Part shown: positions 1 to 6,594 of the stretch, piece after piece
Layout: each line of letters starts with the position of its first letter
Numbering within the stretch: position 1 is the stretch's first letter
Assembly (NCBI GenBank): GCA_910577465.1
Contig: CAJTMM010000026.1
Span: 1-33,855 of the forward strand
DNA: 33,855 nucleotides
Reading direction: 5' to 3'
Source of the DNA: an uncultured Muribaculaceae bacterium
GTDB taxonomy: Bacteria > Bacteroidota > Bacteroidia > Bacteroidales > Muribaculaceae
Translations under genes and position numbers: made by a program
The notes under the pieces: model-generated
Databases searched by the model: none
Told to the model about the DNA's origin: nothing
What the model saw: the letters and a program-made list of their open reading frames with translations, nothing else

Positions 1-31
1 TAAAAAAATTGGGTTGTTGATGTTTTTGAAA

Positions 32-104
32 ATACAAAGAACAAACTTCAATGGGGCGCTATGTTAAGCAGTGAGCTTGGCCGCATCAAGTTTGTTCTGT
101 GTAT
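32..104. repeat. Inverted repeat, 17-bp arms, 39-bp spacer
   Basis: Positions 32-48 and 88-104 are reverse complements at 16 of 17 positions; the only mismatch is at 37/99. The core AGAACAAACTT is perfect. The spacer holds a small AAGC/GCTT hairpin (66-69 with 75-78). No gene is recognised in 1-185. An open frame runs from 4 to 150 on the plus strand but resembles nothing I know. The repeat could be a structured RNA, a regulator site or a recombination site; I cannot decide between these. Confidence 0.6.
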
Positions 105-185
105 AGCGTGTCAAAAAAATCGGGTCAGATATCTCACGGTTGTAAAGTGAATGATTCTGAAGTGATAGTCCGTCAAAGGAACGGA

Positions 186-269
186 TTATTTCTTCTTATG
201 ACGATTTTTTCTGAGACGTTTTTTGCGCTTAGCCATTTTGTGGCCTTTTCTTTTCTTTCCGCTAGGCAT
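186..269 (-). CDS. Tiny basic AURKAIP1/COX24-domain protein (27 aa)
   Basis: A 27-codon ORF starting ATG and ending TAA, too short for usual ORF cut-offs. The product starts MPSGKKRKGHKM and ends LRKNRHKKK, so more than half of its residues are Lys or Arg. This matches the very short AURKAIP1/COX24 C-terminal domain proteins that Bacteroidota carry, related to mitochondrial mS38 and to actinobacterial bS22 of the small ribosomal subunit. The likely role is binding rRNA as a small ribosomal protein; that role is inferred from the family. It lies 61 bp downstream of the HU gene on the same strand and may share its transcript. The family match rests on the MPSGKKRK and KKRLRKNRHK blocks. Confidence 0.8.
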   Translation of the reverse strand: MPSGKKRKGHKMAKRKKRLRKNRHKKK

Positions 270-330
270 GTTACTCTAAGTTATATGATTAATAATTATG
301 TTGGTGTCAAAAAAATATCGGTGAAGCGGG

Positions 331-603
331 TTATTTAACCTCTTCCATGAACACTTTAGCGGGCTTGAATGCGGGGATTTTGTGCTCGGGGATGATTATG
401 GTAGTGTTCTTAGAGATGTTGCGGGCAGTTTTTTCCGAACGTGTCTTAACGATGAAGCTACCAAAACCGCGCAGATATACGTTTTCGCCGTGAGCCAAAG
501 AGTCCTTAACAACTTCCATGAATTTTTCGATAGTGGCAAGTACGTTGGCTTTTTCAATGCCTGTGGTCTTGGCAATTTCGTTTACGATGTCAGCTTTAGT
601 CAT
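331..603 (-). CDS. HU-family DNA-binding protein
   Basis: The 90-residue product has the normal HU/IHF length and layout: an N-terminal helical dimerisation part (MTKADIVNEIAK), the GFGSF turn near residues 46-50, the beta-arm region and a C-terminal PAFKPAK segment. HU dimers bend and compact DNA in the nucleoid. ATG is the only sensible start. A weak promoter candidate lies upstream on the minus strand: GATATTTG at 692-699 (7 of 8 to the Bacteroidota -7 box) with TTTG at 722-725, but the 22-bp spacer is longer than ideal. Family assignment is secure; which HU paralogue it is cannot be told from sequence alone. Confidence 0.95.
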   Translation of the reverse strand: MTKADIVNEIAKTTGIEKANVLATIEKFMEVVKDSLAHGENVYLRGFGSFIVKTRSEKTARNISKNTTIIIPEHKIPAFKPAKVFMEEVK

Positions 604-873
604 TTTTATTAAGCTTTTAATATAAGTGATTAAATACGTTGAATATCAAAATATTGTGCTTCCGCGGACGATGGTTGCGGTTTAGCAAGTGCAAATATCG
701 TACTTTTTTTTTAAATAGAAGCAAAAGGTGCGTAACTTTTTGCAATAAAACGTACTTGCGCTATCGGTTGATGGTGGGGGACGGTGACGGGTCGTCCCAT
801 ATCCTTAGTCGTGATATTTAATGTATAGAGGGTCGTTGCCGCACCATTGGCAGTGCGGGGTGGGGTGAGGATG
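604..873. other. Intergenic region between HU and HAD genes
   Basis: This 270-bp stretch is the leader of the HU gene plus the region downstream of the HAD gene. I see no gene in it. A short CCGCAC/GTGCGG stem lies near 860 but lacks a T-rich tail, so I do not call it a terminator. The HU promoter candidate described under HU is at 692-725. Confidence 0.5.
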
Positions 874-1611
874 TCATGGAGTGATGATTTTAGATATCTC
901 CGTGAGGTCGGATGTTCCGGTGGCTCCGTGAGGGGGAGCTGTGGCGGCTCCACGTTGTGCCGGATGATACCAGATGGCGCTCCATCCGGCGCGTATGGCA
1001 CCGGCTATGTCGGTGTCGGGGTTGTCGCCTATCATCAGATGGTGGGTGGGGTCGAGGTCGTCGACGCGTTGCATGGCGTGGTGATATATGCGTATGTCGG
1101 GTTTGTTGATGCCTATGTCGTCGCTGAGCACTACGATGTCGATGTATGGTTCGAGTCCGGCTGATTGGATTTTACGGAATTGCACTTCTTTGAATCCGTT
1201 GGACAGTATGCCTATGGTTACGTTTTGCGTGCGTAGGTATCGGAGCAGTCCGATGGCGCCAGGCATGAGGGCTTTTTCGCGTGCGAGGTAGTCGAGGTAC
1301 AGGGTGTCGAAGCGCGCGGATGTCGTCCGGGCTTCGTCGTCGGGCATGCCGGCTTGGGTGAGCGGACGTAGGAAGCGTTCCATGCGCAGGTATTGACGGG
1401 TGATGTTGCCTACGTTGTATTCGGCCCATAGGGCTATGTTGTGTTCTTCGTATGTCCGTGCCCAGATTTCGGGGGTGTCGAAATATTGGCGCAGGCATGG
1501 TTCGTCGTGCCACATTTTCACGAGTGAGGTGTGGGCATTGGTGGTGAAGTCGATGAGGGTGTCGTCGAGGTCAATCCACACTTTGGTTATGTCGCGGTCG
1601 TTATATTTCAT
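874..1611 (-). CDS. HAD-superfamily phosphatase, YjjG-like
   Basis: The 245-residue protein carries all four HAD motifs: DLDDTL with nucleophile Asp14 and acid/base Asp16, SNG around Ser137, Lys170 in NKPD, and GDNPDTD at 195-201 for magnesium. The helical cap between motifs I and II makes it subfamily IA. The overall pattern resembles the YjjG/YfnB group, which removes phosphate from (often non-canonical) pyrimidine nucleotides; the substrate is inferred and other small phosphate esters are possible. Its ATG lies inside the end of the transporter gene (11-bp overlap), so the two are co-transcribed and probably translationally coupled. The last 25 residues (rich in Ala, Pro, Gly, Thr) extend past the HAD core. 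Confidence 0.88.
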   Translation of the reverse strand: MKYNDRDITKVWIDLDDTLIDFTTNAHTSLVKMWHDEPCLRQYFDTPEIWARTYEEHNIALWAEYNVGNITRQYLRMERFLRPLTQAGMPDDEARTTSARFDTLYLDYLAREKALMPGAIGLLRYLRTQNVTIGILSNGFKEVQFRKIQSAGLEPYIDIVVLSDDIGINKPDIRIYHHAMQRVDDLDPTHHLMIGDNPDTDIAGAIRAGWSAIWYHPAQRGAATAPPHGATGTSDLTEISKIITP

Positions 1612-2287
1612 TTATTTTCCACCATTTGTATGATATACCGGCGTCGGATACGTCTGTGCCTTCAATCTGGCGCAGTCGGCGGACTATGCGCATGGTTACC
1701 GGTAATATCAGTATTTCGTAGAGTGTCTTGAGGAGCGCTTGTGTGATGATGAGTGTGATTATTACGCCCCAGGGTAGTGTGCCGGCGAATGCTATGGGGA
1801 AGAAGATGCATGAGTCGACGCTTTCGCCCCATAGTGTGCTGATGATGGCGCGTAATGAGAAGCCCCGACCGTCGGCTGAAGCGGTTTTCATGCGGCTCAT
1901 GACGTAGGCGTTGACCATGGAGCCGCACAGGAATGCCGTGAAGCTGGCTATGAATATGCGCGGCACGGCTCCGAATACGAGTTGCATGGCTTGCTGTCCG
2001 TGCCATTGGGTGTCGCCGGGAAGCCATAGTCCTATCTGCAACAGGAGTGTCACGAGCAAGTTCATGGCGAATCCGAGCCAGATTACGAAGCGCGCGCGCC
2101 GGAATCCGTAGATTTCCACTATGCAGTCATTGATGATGTAGGATATGGGGAATACGACTACGCCGGCGGTGATGGTGAGTGGTCCAAGCGCGACGGTCTT
2201 GATCTCCATGAGGTTGGATACGATAAGGCACACGCAGAATAGCACTGCGAGTACCAGGAATGTAGGTGAAAATGTGGCTTTGTTCAT
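1601..2287 (-). CDS. yhhQ: Queuosine precursor transporter (VUT/YhhQ family)
   Basis: This 228-residue inner-membrane protein has about six hydrophobic segments and the family's hallmark stretches: an early SNLMEIK segment, FPISYIINDCIVEIYGF near residues 46-62, and WGESVDSCIFFPIAF in the second half. YhhQ-type carriers import preQ0 or preQ1, the queuine precursors used to modify tRNA anticodons. The length is normal. A preQ1-I-like aptamer ends a few bases before the ATG, which independently supports both the function and the regulation. The HAD gene follows with an 11-bp overlap. The frameshifted acyltransferase of the polysaccharide locus lies directly upstream. Confidence 0.9.
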   Translation of the reverse strand: MNKATFSPTFLVLAVLFCVCLIVSNLMEIKTVALGPLTITAGVVVFPISYIINDCIVEIYGFRRARFVIWLGFAMNLLVTLLLQIGLWLPGDTQWHGQQAMQLVFGAVPRIFIASFTAFLCGSMVNAYVMSRMKTASADGRGFSLRAIISTLWGESVDSCIFFPIAFAGTLPWGVIITLIITQALLKTLYEILILPVTMRIVRRLRQIEGTDVSDAGISYKWWKINEI

Positions 2288-2290
2288 GAT

Positions 2291-2322
2291 TCTTGTTTTT
2301 TACGAGGTAGCAAGCACTCGGG
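2291..2322 (-). promoter_or_regulatory. preQ1-I (class I) riboswitch
   Basis: Read on the minus strand, a CGAG/CUCG stem (2317-2320 with 2303-2306) closes a 10-nt loop UGCUUGCUAC, followed by an A-rich tail and CAAG (2292-2295). The loop is close to the Bacillus preQ1-I loop UUCUAGCUAC, and its 10-nt length equals that of the Thermoanaerobacter aptamer. Loop CUUG can pair with tail CAAG to form the H-type pseudoknot; in Bacillus the same positions are CUAG and CUAA, so the pairing appears to covary. The tail ends only 3 nt before the ATG of the queuosine-precursor transporter, which suggests ligand-dependent blocking of translation initiation. The family's usual target genes are exactly of this kind. 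Confidence 0.75.
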
Positions 2323-2338
2323 AATGTAATATATCGGG

Positions 2339-3384
2339 CTATTTTAAATTTAGTTTATTTAATGCTACATCAATTGCGTAACGTTTTGTAATGGCAGAAA
2401 ATGCAATTGAACCGATAATAACGGTAAGGAATGTTATAAGATATAATAAATTAGAATTTGATATAAAGCGAGCAATATCTAATTTTTCAACGGCTCGATA
2501 TATTACCATGTGGCATAAATATATTTCAAGTGATATGTTGCTAAAATGTAGCGAACAATGCGGTTATTTAAAATTATATCTTTGGAGATAATAGCGTATA
2601 CAGTCCATATGCCAAAAACAGTTAGGCTCACGATGAGAGTGATAAAAGCTGATTTGGTAGTCAAGATAAAGGGTAGTGTAACAACAGCCATAGCAATGAA
2701 GGCTATAAAGAATCTGATGGAATCCTCTTGCCCTATCTTTTGAAGACTTTTTCGATATTTATAAAAGATGCCGCCAATTAAAAATAGAGGTAGTGTGTAT
2801 GCAATGTGCTGACGTTCGAATGACGGATTTGTTGTTAGCTCCAGCCCAGCCCAAACCAAAGCCAATGATAGAAAAAATGTTATTATCGACGAGGTTTTCG
2901 TTTTTTGGAGAAATACTATAAATGGGAATAACATATAATAAACCATAACCACACCAATAAACCATCCGACTCCGATTACACTTATGTGTACGTCTGGAAT
3001 TAGTCCAAAACACATTGTTAAATTGGCAAATGTTTCATAAAACGTTCGTATAGAAGGTGAATATACAAATTCTATGATACACATTAGTCCAAAAAACGGT
3101 AAAAGCCGGATGTATCGTTTTTTATAAAAACTTGATGGAGAAATAGTGCCTTTTGATATTTTTTCAAAGTAACCGCAGCTTAAAGAAAAACCGCTCACTA
3201 TCATGAAGAGCAGGGTAAAATTGGTAAACCACGGTATTAGTCTTGTGGTGATGAAATTGGGCGTCGGATGTATGGATTGGTTGGTTAAGACATGCATCAT
3301 CACAATTCCTATGACGGCATATGCACGTAAGCCATCAAGTCCCTGGAATCGGATTGGAAGTATGTTGTTAGACGAATCGGTCAT
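2339..3384 (-). pseudogene. Acyltransferase 3 (OafA-like), frameshifted
   Basis: This is an integral-membrane acyltransferase of the acyltransferase_3 family, which adds acetyl or other acyl groups to surface sugars. The N-terminus shows the typical FQGLDGLRAYAVIGIVMMH block with the conserved His, followed by about eight membrane segments. The initial frame stops at 2503 after 293 residues with an off-family tail. One frame over, from the T4 tract (A4 on the plus strand at 2543-2546), the reading continues with SNISLEIYLCHM, the conserved C-terminal block of the family, through two more hydrophobic segments to a TAG at 2339-2341. One added base restores a 348-residue protein, the usual length. 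Its ATG overlaps the TGA of the upstream GT4 gene. It may be a true pseudogene, an assembly error, or (unlikely) a -1 slippage product. Confidence 0.85.
2345..2374 (-). promoter_or_regulatory. Candidate promoter for the transporter leader
   Basis: On the minus strand, TAAATTTA (2345-2352) matches the -7 box TAnnTTTG at 7 of 8 positions, and ATTG (2371-2374) lies 18 bp upstream in the -33 position. The predicted start near 2338 would give a leader of about 50 nt that contains the whole riboswitch. The site overlaps the last codons of the original acyltransferase frame. The evidence is weak and read-through from the polysaccharide operon is an alternative. Confidence 0.35.
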
Positions 3385-4469
3385 ATTAGTTCTTTATATA
3401 TTTGTTCGGTCAGCCGCGCTATCCGCTCCCAGTCGTAAGGGCGGAGGTCGTAGGTGCGGGGTGTTTTAGGGTCGGAGAGTTTGGCGTTTAATCGGTCGGA
3501 GAGGTCGCGGATATTTCCTGTGTTGAAGAAATCGGTGCCGGGTTTGAGACATGCCAATTGGTTGGCGGGGATGTCGCTTGCCAATACGTCGAGATTGTAA
3601 CTCATTGCTTCCAGGAGTGTGAAGGGGAGTCCTTCGTGGTATGAGGGTATGACGAACAGTGCGGCGTTGGTCATAAGCTGGTTGAGTTTCTCTCCTTTGA
3701 TAAATCCGGTGAGTATGGCTCCGGCGCCGCGGGCTTGGGCTTTCAAGGATTCTGAGTATGTGTCGGGGTGGTCGGCGTCTCCGGCTATTACCAGTTTTAT
3801 GCCGGCTGGTTTGAGTTGTAGGTATGCCTGTATCAGGTCGTGGAATCCTTTTTCTTTTACGAAGCGTCCTACGGCAACGATGTATTTGCCGGGCTGGAGT
3901 CCTAATGATTCGATATAATCGGTATGGGTGGATTTACGCGGTGTGGTGACTCCGTTGTATATCAGGTCGGTGTCATGTCGATTGTATTTATGGGAAACGA
4001 TGTCGGCTATGACTTTTGATATTACAATCACACGATTGCTGTAGCGTGAACCTAAGCGTTCGCCTGTTTTAAGGATGGTTTTGGCAAGTCGCCCCCATTT
4101 CTGGCGATCGTAGTCCGGTCCGTGGTTGGTCATCACTACCTTTAGTCCCAATATCTTGGCAAGTGGTACCATGATTGCAGGCCCGATGGCGTGGATGTGC
4201 AATATGTCGGCTCTCAGACGTTTGGCTTCGATTACTGCCAGGAATGTATGTATTATGGCTTCGAAGCTTTTTTTTCGCGGCGTATACAGGTCAATTAGTT
4301 TTACTCCACGGTAGTTTTTGACCGGACTATCTGTGACGTATGGTTTGCGCCGGATGAGTATGACCTCGTGCCCCAACGCGGCAATGCGGGGGTATAGTTC
4401 CTGACAGTGTGTCTCGACACCGCCTTGAACGTCGGGGATTCCTCGTGTTCCGGTAACTACTATCCGCAT
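3381..4469 (-). CDS. Glycosyltransferase family 4 (DUF1972-like N-terminus)
   Basis: The 362-residue cytoplasmic GT-B enzyme starts with VVTGTRGIPDVQGGVET, the signature of the GT4 branch with a DUF1972-like N-terminal domain that includes rhamnosyl- and related transferases. The C-terminal donor-binding half has VGRFVKEKGF at 199-209 and the E-x7-E motif Glu279/Glu287 (HEGLPFTLLEAM). It should transfer a nucleotide-activated sugar with retention onto the growing repeat unit; donor and acceptor are unknown. It is 5 bp downstream of the radical SAM/SPASM gene and overlaps the acyltransferase start by ATGA. This gene and the SPASM gene look more GC-rich than the rest of the locus. Confidence 0.9.
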   Translation of the reverse strand: MRIVVTGTRGIPDVQGGVETHCQELYPRIAALGHEVILIRRKPYVTDSPVKNYRGVKLIDLYTPRKKSFEAIIHTFLAVIEAKRLRADILHIHAIGPAIMVPLAKILGLKVVMTNHGPDYDRQKWGRLAKTILKTGERLGSRYSNRVIVISKVIADIVSHKYNRHDTDLIYNGVTTPRKSTHTDYIESLGLQPGKYIVAVGRFVKEKGFHDLIQAYLQLKPAGIKLVIAGDADHPDTYSESLKAQARGAGAILTGFIKGEKLNQLMTNAALFVIPSYHEGLPFTLLEAMSYNLDVLASDIPANQLACLKPGTDFFNTGNIRDLSDRLNAKLSDPKTPRTYDLRPYDWERIARLTEQIYKELI

Positions 4470-4474
4470 GGGGA

Positions 4475-5542
4475 TTAATCGTTATGTTTGATGGTGTATA
4501 GGGTACCTTGTTCGGGGTCTTGTCCTACGTCGCACCATTTCTTGTCAAGGCATGCCGGTTTGCCGATTATTGAGCGGAGCTTGTTTTTTACGGCCCATTT
4601 CAGCGGATGCTTGATATATTTGTGCATGACCGGGGATGCAGTGCCTACCATCCAGCAGTTTTTGGGGCATCGGCGGACCTGTGCCCTGACTTTTTCGGCT
4701 TGCTCGCTGTTCCAGATGGTGTCGAAGTCGGCATTGTGTATGTTGCCCATTGATTCTTTCCAATATTTTTCTTCCATGCCGTTGCAGGGGTAGACTTCGC
4801 CCCAAGGGTCGATGAAGAAGTTGGTGGTACCGGCTTCGCATGGCAACATTCGGCGATTACCTTCGATGTAGTTGATTAGCCCCATGTTGAAGTAGGCGCG
4901 GAACCAAGATTTGGGATGCGGTTCATTGAGCTGCCATTCGATAAGCTGCTTGAAGTCGTTGCATACGGTTTCGCGGTTGGTAATCGTATTGTCGTCCTTG
5001 TGGAAATAGTAGGAGTTGTGGAATGCTGCGGTGGCAAATTCCATGCCGAGTTTGCGGCTCAATTGGTAGAGCTCGAGCATGTCGTGAGAGTTGTTGTTTG
5101 ACACGGTGCATCCAAACCCAATGTCTTTCAATCCCATATCGCGCAGGGTGGTAAGTGTGCGGTAACCTTTCTCAAATCCGCCTTGGCGTCCGCGTAGCTC
5201 GTCGTTTTTTGCTTGCAGTCCCTCAATGGATATTCGTATGCCTATGTTTGGAAATTTCTTGGCAAGTTCAATAACTCTGTCGTCGAACCATCCGGATGTG
5301 GAGATGACGATGCGGGGTGCGTGTTTGTAGCACTCCTCAACGATTTCTGCCAAGTCCTCGCGTATGAACGGTTCGCCTCCGGTGAGGTTGATGAATTTCA
5401 GCTGAGGGAGCGATTTAAGGTCAGATGCCTTGATTTCCTCGCGTTTGTCGGTAGGATTTTTCCATATATTGCACATCTTGCAACGCATGGGGCATCGATA
5501 AGTGAGTATTATAGAAGCGTCGGTAGGCTTAGTAATAGTCAT
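4475..5542 (-). CDS. Radical SAM/SPASM-domain enzyme
   Basis: The 355-residue protein carries the radical SAM cluster motif Cys17-x3-Cys21-x2-Cys24, the GGEP motif at 55-58 for S-adenosylmethionine binding, and a C-terminal SPASM-like set of cysteines (Cys235, Cys253 in GEVYPCNG, Cys292, Cys296) that would hold auxiliary Fe-S clusters. Such enzymes cut SAM to a 5'-deoxyadenosyl radical and modify peptides, sugars or cofactors. Its place between two glycosyltransferases points to a saccharide or lipid-linked intermediate as substrate, but that is inference. A peptide substrate is the main alternative; I see no small precursor peptide nearby. The start is an ATG, with a 75-bp gap to the gene upstream. 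Confidence 0.85.
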   Translation of the reverse strand: MTITKPTDASIILTYRCPMRCKMCNIWKNPTDKREEIKASDLKSLPQLKFINLTGGEPFIREDLAEIVEECYKHAPRIVISTSGWFDDRVIELAKKFPNIGIRISIEGLQAKNDELRGRQGGFEKGYRTLTTLRDMGLKDIGFGCTVSNNNSHDMLELYQLSRKLGMEFATAAFHNSYYFHKDDNTITNRETVCNDFKQLIEWQLNEPHPKSWFRAYFNMGLINYIEGNRRMLPCEAGTTNFFIDPWGEVYPCNGMEEKYWKESMGNIHNADFDTIWNSEQAEKVRAQVRRCPKNCWMVGTASPVMHKYIKHPLKWAVKNKLRSIIGKPACLDKKWCDVGQDPEQGTLYTIKHND

Positions 5543-5617
5543 GTGATTATTGTTTTTCTCTTCTTAAATAACGCTGATTAACGTTCTTTAGTATTATCCA
5601 AATTATTAAAAGATGAG

Positions 5618-6586
5618 CTATTCCATCTGCTCGACGATTTGTCTGATTCTATCCACATATCGTTCTTCGGAGCATGTATTTTGTAGATAGGATAGTAGAT
5701 TCTCGGATGCTACTGAGGAATAGTGTTTATCCTCAAAGATATTCTTAATTGTTTTGCTCCATAGTAGAACATCATTGTCTAAACCAAAGCCTTTTCCATC
5801 ACATAAATAGTCATGTGTAGATGCGGTATCCGTCATTATTATGCCTTTTTTAAAAGCTGCAGCTTGAAATACTACTATTAATCCGGCAGGGGCTTCAGTT
5901 TCGAGAGGCAATGCCACTACGGTAGCTTGTGATAGTAATCGGTTAAATTCAGAATAAGGGATGTCGTAGTGTAAGCTGATGTTTGATGGGATGTCAGTAA
6001 ATGATTGAACTATTTTATATGGAATGACCAGACAAAATTCAATATCAGGAGTGTTTCTTGCAACTTGTATTATAAAGTTCCAATCTCTTCCGTTACGTCC
6101 ACCGCAAAATACATATCTACCGTCAGATGAGCCAATTTTTATGGCATCGTTAAGGTAAGAGCTATAGAATACATCCCTAAGTAAAGGTAGGTTGCAGTCT
6201 ATGTTCAGCCATTTTGAAAGCAATAATCCATATTGAGGAGTGGATACTGTGGCAGTAAAGTATTTGGATTTCAGAGCTTTCCGATATAAGAAGCGTGCTA
6301 TCTTATTGCGAAAGTTGTTCTTGTTTTTTAATAAGATGTTTATTCCCAGTATTCGGCGTGGTCTAAATAATAATAAGCTAATCCAATAGCATATTACCGC
6401 TTGAAAATCATAAACACAAATGATAATATCGGATGGTTTGCTTGTAAATATAACATTCCAACTCCCTATGAACCAAGAAATATATTTATGGAACCGTTGT
6501 GGAGAATAATGCCGAACACACTCTTTTTTGAGTAGTTCGGCAATAAATGGATATCCTTCGGAGGTGTCATGAAGAATGTGTATCAT
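5618..6586 (-). CDS. GT-B glycosyltransferase (GT4-like)
   Basis: The 322-residue protein looks like a divergent GT-B transferase. After a variable N-terminal acceptor half, the region from about residue 155 has YVFCGGRNGRDW, a typical start of the donor-binding Rossmann domain, then a predicted sugar-nucleotide pocket LPLETEAPAGLIVVFQAA that corresponds to the GT4 E-x7-E region. It probably adds one sugar of the exopolysaccharide repeat unit in the cytoplasm. It lies 8 bp after the co-polymerase gene and so belongs to the same transcript. The sequence is AT-rich like most of the locus. The GT class is moderately sure; the exact family is not. Confidence 0.72.
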   Translation of the reverse strand: MIHILHDTSEGYPFIAELLKKECVRHYSPQRFHKYISWFIGSWNVIFTSKPSDIIICVYDFQAVICYWISLLLFRPRRILGINILLKNKNNFRNKIARFLYRKALKSKYFTATVSTPQYGLLLSKWLNIDCNLPLLRDVFYSSYLNDAIKIGSSDGRYVFCGGRNGRDWNFIIQVARNTPDIEFCLVIPYKIVQSFTDIPSNISLHYDIPYSEFNRLLSQATVVALPLETEAPAGLIVVFQAAAFKKGIIMTDTASTHDYLCDGKGFGLDNDVLLWSKTIKNIFEDKHYSSVASENLLSYLQNTCSEERYVDRIRQIVEQME

Positions 6587-6594
6587 CGTTTATG

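Noticed and set aside
4..150. 48-codon open frame on the plus strand at the left edge
   Set aside because: No start near its beginning, no recognisable domain, and it overlaps the inverted repeat. It could be a gene fragment but cannot be supported.
843..880. Hairpin CCGCAC/GTGCGG near the end of the HAD gene as a terminator
   Set aside because: The stem is only 6 bp and has no T-rich tail on the minus strand.
874..1164. Plus-strand open frames opposite the HAD gene (for example 847-1164)
   Set aside because: Low-complexity Gly/Val/Arg translations on the strand opposite a complete HAD gene; shadows.
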